In this document: positions 1 through 4,461 of the stretch, in pieces
Position numbering within the stretch: the first letter of the stretch is position 1
How the letters are laid out: the number at the start of each line of letters is the position of its first letter
Origin: Candidatus Bathyarchaeota archaeon
Lineage (GTDB): Archaea > Thermoproteota > Bathyarchaeia > Bathyarchaeales > DTEX01
Direction: 5' to 3'
Assembly (NCBI GenBank): GCA_026414245.1
Contig: JAOAJJ010000076.1
Coordinates: forward strand, 1-5,919
Length of the DNA: 5,919 nucleotides
Program-made: the position numbers and the translations under genes
The notes under the pieces: model-generated
Told to the model about the DNA's origin: nothing
Seen by the model: the letters and a program-made list of their open reading frames with translations, nothing else
The model's database searches: none

Positions 1-993
1 GACTAAACCACGTAATTCGCCTTCCTTCAAACCCCTCTCAGCGGCGATCCTAGAGTGCTTAGCTAAAGAGCCGTGATGGATAGACACTGGAAAGTTTACA
101 TCCCATATTTTAAATCTGCTAGCCAGAATCTCTGAAATGGTTCGTGTGTTCGTGAATAGGAGGACAGAATTATGTTTCTCAATCAGCTGGCGCATAACTC
201 GAAGTCTAGCAGCGACCTCGGGATGCGTAAACAGCATTGATGCCAGCTCATAGTCTTGGGGCTCAGGTTTAGGATAAAGTATACGTATCTTCATCAGCCT
301 GGCAACCGGCACCCGCACAATCTCTATTGGGCGATTGTTCCCAACCAGGAACTGGGCAACTCTTTCAGGCGTGCCTATGGTTGCTGAGAGACCAATTATC
401 TGGAAATCTCTACCAGCTATAATTCTAAGTCTCTCTAAAGCCAACGTAAGCTGGCTTCCACGCTTACTGTCAGCTAGCTCATGAACCTCGTCAACAACAA
501 CCCATCTTATGGATTGAAGGTGCTGACGCATAATCCAGCCGGAGAGTATGGACTGGAGGGTTTCAGGCGTCGTTATCAAAATGTCTGGTGGGCTCCTCGC
601 CTGCTTTGAGCGTTCATTTGTGTCAGTGTCACCATGCCTAACAGCCAGCTTAATATCTAGATTATTACACCACCATTCTAAGCGATCAAGCATATCACGG
701 TTTAACGCCCTCAGCGGTGTAATATATAAGGCTTTTATTCCAGGCTTCCTTTCAGGAAGCTGAATAAGCATATGGAGTATTGGAAGCATCGCCGCCTCAG
801 TCTTCCCGCTTGCTGTAGGCGAAATTAAAAGAACATTTTTCCCCTCGAGAATCTTCGGTATAACCTTCGCCTGCGGCTCTGTTGGAAATTTAAAGCCCTT
901 CTCCTCAATGAGCTTGCGTAGGGGGCGAGCTAGCAAATTAAATACGTTTCCCCCGTTTTCCTGAGCGCCCTGTGCTTCGACCGCCAGATCCAC
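1..993 (-). CDS. lhr: Lhr-type DEVH-box superfamily 2 helicase, N-terminal 331 residues (C-terminus beyond left edge)
   Basis: An ATP-dependent nucleic-acid helicase, probably acting in DNA repair or recombination. In reading order I see a Q-like motif (FPTEPQ, 36-41), Walker A (SPTASGKTEAA, 58-68), motif Ia (PLRALNRD, 93-100), motif Ib (TPETL, 142-146), Walker B DEVH (168-171), motif III SAT (203-205), motif IV region (VLLFTNTR, 277-284) and an IHHGSL segment (305-310). The RGSQLTLALERL stretch after the DEVH box is what points to Lhr rather than Hel308 or another Ski2-like helicase. Motifs V and VI, the winged helix and the Lhr C-terminal domains would lie left of base 1, so the gene is cut by the window and not demonstrably broken. 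The start is GTG at 993: an in-frame TAA (1000-1002) excludes anything longer. A GGTG sits 9 bases before it, and a TATA-like box lies about 25 bases upstream. Walker A has Ala where Lhr proteins commonly have Gly (PTASGKT), a tolerated variant in SF2. Family call is firm; the exact subgroup is less so. Confidence 0.9.
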   Translation of the reverse strand, partial: MDLAVEAQGAQENGGNVFNLLARPLRKLIEEKGFKFPTEPQAKVIPKILEGKNVLLISPTASGKTEAAMLPILHMLIQLPERKPGIKALYITPLRALNRDMLDRLEWWCNNLDIKLAVRHGDTDTNERSKQARSPPDILITTPETLQSILSGWIMRQHLQSIRWVVVDEVHELADSKRGSQLTLALERLRIIAGRDFQIIGLSATIGTPERVAQFLVGNNRPIEIVRVPVARLMKIRILYPKPEPQDYELASMLFTHPEVAARLRVMRQLIEKHNSVLLFTNTRTISEILASRFKIWDVNFPVSIHHGSLAKHSRIAAERGLKEGELRGLV

Positions 994-1014
994 CGCTAAT
1001 TACACCGTCTGTGT

Positions 1015-1029
1015 GGATTTAAATTAATC
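1015..1029 (-). promoter_or_regulatory. TATA-like box for the helicase gene
   Basis: On the minus strand this reads GATTAATTTAAATCC. Its centre (about 1021) is roughly 26-28 bases from the GTG at 993, the usual archaeal TATA-to-start-site distance, so transcription would begin at or within a few bases of the start codon (leaderless or nearly so). This is a pattern match, not a mapped promoter. Confidence 0.45.
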
Positions 1030-1031
1030 TG

Positions 1032-1047
1032 AAAAATGAAAGTAAAA
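1032..1047 (-). terminator. T-rich tracts after the exporter gene, probable archaeal terminator
   Basis: Read on the minus strand, about 60 bases after the exporter stop codon, there are three closely spaced T runs (TTTT, TTT, TTTTT). Archaeal RNA polymerase commonly stops at such U-rich tracts without needing a hairpin. The tracts lie just upstream of the helicase TATA-like box, so they would separate the two transcription units. Inferred from base composition only. Confidence 0.35.
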
Positions 1048-1104
1048 GTGTTTTGCTTAAACCTCTAAGACCATATTGACCTCCATATTATTCCCCCATA
1101 CCTC

Positions 1105-1764
1105 TTAGGCTACGGGCACTAAAAGCATATAGAAGGCGAAGCCTACGAGGAAAGCTGCGCTCACAAATATAAGAAGCCTAATGATTCTCCAGCTCAACAT
1201 ATTTTTACCCTTATACGCGGAGTAGCCTATGAAGCTAAACCATGAGAAATCAGCTGCCGCATGCCCAGCTATAAAAGAGAAGAAACCTAGAAAACCAGCC
1301 ACAGACATGGAGCCTAACATGGTAGGAACCCCTATCTCCAACCACCATAGGAAGAAGTAGGGGTTTGAGCAGCTGGCTAAGAGGCCGGAAAATGCTAGGT
1401 TAAAGAAAGATGATCTTGCCGCATTAGCGCTTACGGCGGGGCCTACGCCGACTTCTATATTCCTATCCTTCATATTTAAAGCGTCCTTCGCCAACATTAT
1501 ACCCATAAGCGCCAATACGGCGCCGCCAACATACTTCACCACAATCCTTGCGCTCGCTGAGCCTAGAAGGGGGCCTAGACCTAAGAAAACGGCAAAAATT
1601 ATTACACACTCAATAACGAGGTGCCCCAAAATGATTAAGGGGCCGGCGGCTCTGCTACCTCCCAGCGATTTAGAAACTACTAGAGCGAAAACCGGGCCTG
1701 GAACAACTGCTCCCGATAATGCTGCTAGGAAAGACGCTAAGGTAATCCCTATCAAGTTAAACAT
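1105..1764 (-). CDS. LysE/RhtB-type amino-acid exporter (six-TM membrane protein)
   Basis: Probable export of amino acids across the cytoplasmic membrane; the substrate cannot be read from the sequence. The 219-residue protein has the size and layout of the LysE superfamily. It has hydrophobic segments near residues 4-31, 43-66, 72-93, 121-140, 147-168 and 191-216, and a charged loop near 94-118. Two recognisable motifs are present: PGP (22-24) in the first membrane segment and SNP (133-135) at the start of the fourth. The ATG at 1764 is supported by GAGGGG (1771-1776) six bases upstream. The gene begins 26 bases after the ACT-domain regulator stop, so the two are probably co-transcribed, which fits an exporter linked to amino-acid sensing. 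Related small permeases (CadD- or RhtC-like) are possible alternatives, but PGP plus SNP favours LysE. Confidence 0.83.
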   Translation of the reverse strand: MFNLIGITLASFLAALSGAVVPGPVFALVVSKSLGGSRAAGPLIILGHLVIECVIIFAVFLGLGPLLGSASARIVVKYVGGAVLALMGIMLAKDALNMKDRNIEVGVGPAVSANAARSSFFNLAFSGLLASCSNPYFFLWWLEIGVPTMLGSMSVAGFLGFFSFIAGHAAADFSWFSFIGYSAYKGKNMLSWRIIRLLIFVSAAFLVGFAFYMLLVPVA

Positions 1765-1790
1765 TCGCAGCCCCTCAAATCAGACTCCTT

Positions 1791-2294
1791 TTAATATACT
1801 GAAACTTTCAGCACACCTTTGATCTTCAAAAACTCTGGGATAAGTTCTCCGGGAACCTTTGTTTCAGTTATAAGGGTCAGCTTCGGTTCCGGCGTAAGTT
1901 CCGGGTCATCAACTATCGCCTGCCTTATGCTTATATTTTTCTGAGCTATCAGGGAAGCCGCCGCGGCTAATATGCCCGGCATCTTAGCGTCTACTGGAGT
2001 TATTTCGACAACGCCGAAGTTCAAGTATTTCGCTACGTCGCGTAGCGAAGGCCCCGCCGGGCTTATTCCGCTAAAAATCATTTTTAATTCAGGGTTGCTC
2101 TCAATCATTTTTATTGTTTGAGTAACTGTTCTTCTATCGACGCCGGCAACGCGGCTTATTCTGACAACTGGTATAACTATGTCGCCACAATAAATTTTCC
2201 CATTTCTAATGCTTAAACCACTCTTAATCAATATCTTAGCCACATTGAGTCTTTCCGGATAACCCTCCAAACATTTCGCTATCTTATCCCACAT
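1791..2294 (-). CDS. ACT-domain regulator of amino-acid metabolism (COG2150-type)
   Basis: A small cytoplasmic protein of 167 residues, probably a transcriptional regulator that senses an amino acid. The N-terminal part (1-60) begins MWDKIAKCLEGYPERLNVAK and contains a helix-turn-helix-like stretch near 45-63 (ISRVAGVDRRTVTQTIK). The C-terminal part (about 93-167) has the ACT pattern: a hydrophobic strand (VVEITP), a PGIL turn leading into a helix, a second strand with ISIRQAI, then LTLITETKVPG and the final helix and strand. ACT domains bind small ligands, often amino acids. I prefer ATG at 2294 because archaeal relatives, as I recall them, begin near MW-K. An in-frame GTG at 2303, with GAGG five bases upstream, would add three residues. 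It lies directly upstream of the LysE-type exporter and probably shares its transcript. The DNA target and ligand are unknown; a non-DNA-binding role is possible. Confidence 0.8.
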   Translation of the reverse strand: MWDKIAKCLEGYPERLNVAKILIKSGLSIRNGKIYCGDIVIPVVRISRVAGVDRRTVTQTIKMIESNPELKMIFSGISPAGPSLRDVAKYLNFGVVEITPVDAKMPGILAAAASLIAQKNISIRQAIVDDPELTPEPKLTLITETKVPGELIPEFLKIKGVLKVSVY

Positions 2295-2321
2295 AGTAAC
2301 CACTAAAACCTCAACTAATTC

Positions 2322-2339
2322 ACAAATATTGTATTTATG
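2322..2339 (-). promoter_or_regulatory. TATA-like region for the ACT regulator-exporter unit
   Basis: The minus strand reads CATAAATACAATATTTG here, an AT-rich stretch offering two overlapping TATA-like choices (ATAAATA or ACAATATTT). They would place transcription starts at about 2309 or about 2301, just before the GTG/ATG start region, implying a very short or absent leader. Pattern-based only; which box is used cannot be decided. Confidence 0.35.
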
Positions 2340-2358
2340 GATTAATTCCTTTAATATC

Positions 2359-2412
2359 TTTCCCCATTAGGCGTGTAAATAACTTTTAGAAGGGATTTAA
2401 TTTACGGGGAAA
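2359..2412. repeat. Inverted repeat upstream of the ACT regulator
   Basis: TTTCCCC (2359-2365) is matched by GGGGAAA (2406-2412). Directly inside the right arm, ATTTAC (2400-2405) pairs with GTAAAT (2375-2380). The result is two helices of 7 and 6 base pairs separated by a 9-base one-sided bulge, with a 19-base loop. It lies about 20-75 bases upstream of the ACT regulator TATA-like region. It could be a protein-binding site or part of an RNA; the sequence does not decide. Confidence 0.4.
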
Positions 2413-2431
2413 TTTATTGTGGCAGCATATC

Positions 2432-2442
2432 AAAAATAAAAA
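2432..2442 (-). terminator. T-rich tract, probable terminator for the GH4 transcript
   Basis: Read on the minus strand, the left arm of the large inverted repeat ends in TTTTTATTTTTG, about 175 bases past the GH4 stop codon. A run of this kind is the strongest archaeal terminator candidate between the GH4 gene and the ACT regulator. The other end of the repeat, read on the plus strand (2552-2560), also ends in a T-rich run, so the element could stop transcription from either side. Confidence 0.4.
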
Positions 2443-2560
2443 CGCTGTTAGGAGAGGGCTGTGAAGGCGTTCTTGATTAAGGGTGAGCGGGGGTTCACTC
2501 TATTTAACGCTGCTAACTAGTGGTATAGGGATTTTTATTTCTCTAACAGCGTTTTATTTT
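2432..2560. other. Large nested inverted-repeat element in the 2304-2616 non-coding stretch (possible structured RNA)
   Basis: The arms AAAACGCTGTTAG (2439-2451) and CTAACAGCGTTTT (2543-2555) are perfectly complementary over 13 bases. The pairing extends outward by five A-T pairs past a one-base bulge, and inward by three or four pairs past another. Inside the 91-base interior lies a second arm: GGCGTT (2466-2471) with AACGCT (2506-2511), capped by AGGGTGA (2480-2486) with TCACTCT (2495-2501) around an 8-base G-rich loop. Both flanks are T-rich when read outward. I see no tRNA, C/D box or convincing H/ACA features and no long reading frame. A small non-coding RNA, a bidirectional terminator or a MITE-like remnant are all open; no clear target-site duplication is visible. 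The rest of 2304-2616 is AT-rich and holds promoter-like sequence and the smaller repeat. Confidence 0.45.
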
Positions 2561-2616
2561 GGGCTAAACTTTTTGGTGGTGCTACGCATTATTCTCCTTA
2601 ACGGAGGAAAATGTTT

Positions 2617-3900
2617 TTAAAATGGGATCCATTTTGCCTCAGCCTTAAACATTTCATCAACCATCATCTCGATCTCTCTAGGCGTCAAGATGGCTGACGT
2701 TAACGGGTCAAACATTACGGCCTGAAGGGCTGCGCCTCTATCTCTCTCAAGGGCTGCTTTAACGGCTAGCTCTTGAACATTAATGTTAGTTCTGTTGAGT
2801 GCTGCGCATTGTGATGGTAGGTTGCCTACGTGGCATGGATGTATTCCTCCTTTATCGACGAAGCATGGAACCTCAACACAGCATCCGTAGGGTAGATTTG
2901 TTATAAGCCACCTGTTCTCAACATTACCGTTTATTCTGCATGGTTTACCGGTCTCCATAGAATATATTATATCAACGCCATATTCATGCGATCTGCTTAA
3001 CTCTATGGGTATTTCGCCGCTTATCTGCTTCTTTATGCGCTCGAAATGGGGTTTCCACGCCTCTTTACATATCTCAAGATAAAACCATCTTGGCTCACAG
3101 TACTGCTTTCGCCTCTCCTCAGTTGTCCTGAAATACGGGACATATTCGCCTAAATGGTGGCTTGACTCAGTTATAAAGTAGCCTAGATATTTCATCATTT
3201 CGAATCGAACTTTATCTTGCTCGTAAATTTCTCTTTTCCTCATGGCTTCCCATAGAAGCGGATATGCATCCCTACCCTTATACTTAAATTCCAAGAAGAA
3301 GGCCTGATGGTTTATTCCAGCAACCCAATAATAAACGTCTTTGTAGGGGACATTGATGTATCTTGCCAGCTGCATGGCGGTTCCCTGAACGCTGTGGCAG
3401 AGTCCAACATTCTTTATTCTCGTCGCCTTATTCATAGCCCAGCAGTTGATCGCCATCGGGTTAGCATAATTAATTAGCAGAGCATCTGGGCAAAGCTCCT
3501 CCATATCATAGCATATGTCTAATAGAACCGGTATAGTCCTTAAACCGCGGAAAACGCCGCCCGGACCAATGGTGTCCCCAACCTCCTGATTCACGCCATA
3601 CTTCAACGGAATATTTATGTCTATTTCAAATGCCTCTAACCCGCCAACCTGAATCATGATTATCACATAGTCGGCATCTTTCAAGGCTTCCCTACGATTG
3701 AGCGTGGACTCTATCTTCATTTCAGGCGCATATTTCGAGGCGAGGGGGCGCGTAAACCCACTTATTATCTTGAGGCGTTCAGCGTCGATATCCATTAGAG
3801 ATATAGTGGAGTCTCTGAGCTCTAGATGATAAGCGATGTCCGTGATTAGGCGGCTGGCGAAAACAACGCTTCCAGCGCCAATAAAAACTATTTTAGCCAT
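2617..3900 (-). CDS. Glycoside hydrolase family 4, alpha-galactosidase-like (NAD and metal dependent)
   Basis: A cytoplasmic glycosidase of 427 residues that probably cleaves alpha-galactosides or related alpha-glycosides. The family uses NAD and a divalent metal in an oxidation-elimination mechanism. The N-terminus is a Rossmann nucleotide-binding segment (KIVFIGAGS, 3-11). Next come GVNQEVGDTIGPGG (102-115), NYANPMA (144-150), LCHSVQGT (167-174) and GINHQ (195-199). Cys168 and His198 match the metal-binding pair known in family 4. The CHSVQGT form resembles MelA-type alpha-galactosidases, so that substrate is favoured; alpha-glucosidase or alpha-glucuronidase cannot be excluded. The length is near that of MelA. 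The start is ATG at 3900, where the Rossmann fold begins; six more residues would be possible from TTG at 3918, but a TATA-like box about 25 bases upstream favours a leaderless ATG. Cysteines are unusually many (12), five of them within 340-365. No sugar transporter or other carbohydrate gene is adjacent. Confidence 0.9.
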   Translation of the reverse strand: MAKIVFIGAGSVVFASRLITDIAYHLELRDSTISLMDIDAERLKIISGFTRPLASKYAPEMKIESTLNRREALKDADYVIIMIQVGGLEAFEIDINIPLKYGVNQEVGDTIGPGGVFRGLRTIPVLLDICYDMEELCPDALLINYANPMAINCWAMNKATRIKNVGLCHSVQGTAMQLARYINVPYKDVYYWVAGINHQAFFLEFKYKGRDAYPLLWEAMRKREIYEQDKVRFEMMKYLGYFITESSHHLGEYVPYFRTTEERRKQYCEPRWFYLEICKEAWKPHFERIKKQISGEIPIELSRSHEYGVDIIYSMETGKPCRINGNVENRWLITNLPYGCCVEVPCFVDKGGIHPCHVGNLPSQCAALNRTNINVQELAVKAALERDRGAALQAVMFDPLTSAILTPREIEMMVDEMFKAEAKWIPF

Positions 3901-3918
3901 ATGAACCACTAAGACCAA

Positions 3919-3930
3919 TTTTATTTAATT
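3919..3930 (-). promoter_or_regulatory. TATA-like box for the GH4 gene
   Basis: The minus strand reads AATTAAATAAAA. Its centre is about 25 bases from the ATG at 3900, so the transcript would begin at the start codon. A second AT-rich stretch at 3941-3952 is a weaker alternative with a roughly 20-base leader. Inferred from spacing only. Confidence 0.45.
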
Positions 3931-3956
3931 CAATCACATGTTTAATTTAAACAAAG

Positions 3957-3966
3957 CTTTTAAATA
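3957..3966 (+). promoter_or_regulatory. TATA-like box for rps15 and the DHH nuclease
   Basis: CTTTTAAATA lies with its centre about 26 bases before 3988, which would give a leader of about 20-25 bases containing the GGAGG site before the TTG start of rps15. It faces away from the GH4 promoter box about 35 bases to the left, so the two divergent genes share a compact control region. Confidence 0.5.
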
Positions 3967-3996
3967 TTTGTGATATCTTCTTTTTCAAGAGTTATT

Positions 3997-4001
3997 GGAG
4001 G
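3997..4001 (+). promoter_or_regulatory. Shine-Dalgarno site deciding the rps15 start
   Basis: GGAGG lies eight bases before TTG at 4010-4012, an ideal spacing. It overlaps the only upstream in-frame candidate, TTG at 3995, which therefore cannot be served by it. This fixes the start at 4010. Confidence 0.7.
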
Positions 4002-4009
4002 ACCAGCAC

Positions 4010-4450
4010 TTGCCCAAAAAGGAGAAGGGATGCTCACACTCCATAAGACCTGTTGGAAAAAGGCCTCCTAGCTGGTGTAAATATACGCCAGATGAGATTG
4101 TAGCTCTAGTTATTAAGCTCGCTAGGGAAGGGAACCCGCCTAGCAAAATAGGTGTTATGCTGCGCGATCAATATGGTGTCCCGCTTGTTAAGGCGTTAGT
4201 CGGCAAGAGCATAATTAAGATATTGGAGGAGAATGGTTTAGCGCCAAAAATACCTGAAGACTTAAATAATCTTTTGAGAAAGGCTGCGCGAATATCCGCG
4301 CACCTGCAGAAGCATAGGAAGGATACTTACAATAGGAGGGCTTTGCAAATCGTTGAGTCGAAAATCCACCGCCTCTCAGAATACTATAAAGAGAAGGGGG
4401 TTCTGCCGCCAAACTGGGAATATAAAGCTATAATCGCCTCCATCAGATAA
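4010..4450 (+). CDS. rps15: Small ribosomal subunit protein S15 (archaeal/eukaryotic uS15)
   Basis: A 30S ribosomal protein that binds 16S rRNA in the central domain and helps assemble the platform. The 146-residue length matches archaeal S15, which carries an N-terminal extension absent from the roughly 89-residue bacterial protein. Recognisable stretches are PPSWCKYTPDEI (19-30), LAREGNPPSKIGVMLRDQYG (37-56), GKSIIKILEENGLAPKIPED (65-84) and the conserved core (RRALQIVESKIHRLSEYYKEKGV, 109-131). The TTG start at 4010 is chosen because GGAGG stands eight bases before it; TTG at 3995 would add five residues but lacks such a site. Two cysteines (8 and 23) fall in the N-terminal extension. The gene is followed after 11 bases by the DHH nuclease gene, a pairing common in archaea, and the two are probably co-transcribed from the TATA-like box at 3957. 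Confidence 0.96.
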   Translation: MPKKEKGCSHSIRPVGKRPPSWCKYTPDEIVALVIKLAREGNPPSKIGVMLRDQYGVPLVKALVGKSIIKILEENGLAPKIPEDLNNLLRKAARISAHLQKHRKDTYNRRALQIVESKIHRLSEYYKEKGVLPPNWEYKAIIASIR

Positions 4451-4461
4451 CGTGATTTTTC

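Noticed and set aside
548..763. A 71-codon plus-strand reading frame
   Set aside because: It lies antisense to the helicase gene across its conserved motifs and shows no recognisable protein features.
1060..1077. Five-codon ATG frame on the minus strand preceded by GGAGGT, a possible leader peptide before the helicase gene
   Set aside because: Too short to support, lies upstream of the predicted helicase promoter, and has no run of regulatory codons.
1631..1822. A 63-codon plus-strand reading frame across the exporter start and the gap before it
   Set aside because: Antisense shadow of the exporter and the end of the ACT regulator; no motif or convincing start signal.
2487..2501. GGGGGTTCACTC looks a little like a tRNA T-arm
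   Set aside because: No acceptor, D-arm or anticodon arm can be fitted on either strand; the stretch pairs better as the inner hairpin of the repeat element.
2461..2520. A 19-codon reading frame (GTG start, TAG stop) with GGAG six bases upstream, containing RGFTLF, which recalls a pilin signal
   Set aside because: Very short, with no hydrophobic segment before the stop, and it lies wholly inside the loop of the large inverted repeat. Read-through of the TAG gives only 27 more codons without a recognisable product.
2432..2548. Possible H/ACA guide RNA, because an ACA follows an A/T-only helix (2434-2442 with 2532-2540)
   Set aside because: The ACA is five bases from the helix rather than three, no kink-turn is evident, and the alternative 13-base helix is much stronger.
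2603..2697. GGAGG followed closely by ATG and a 28-codon frame on the plus strand
   Set aside because: Most of it is antisense to the well-supported end of the GH4 gene, and its product resembles nothing I know; the GGAGG is probably chance or part of a small hairpin after the GH4 stop.
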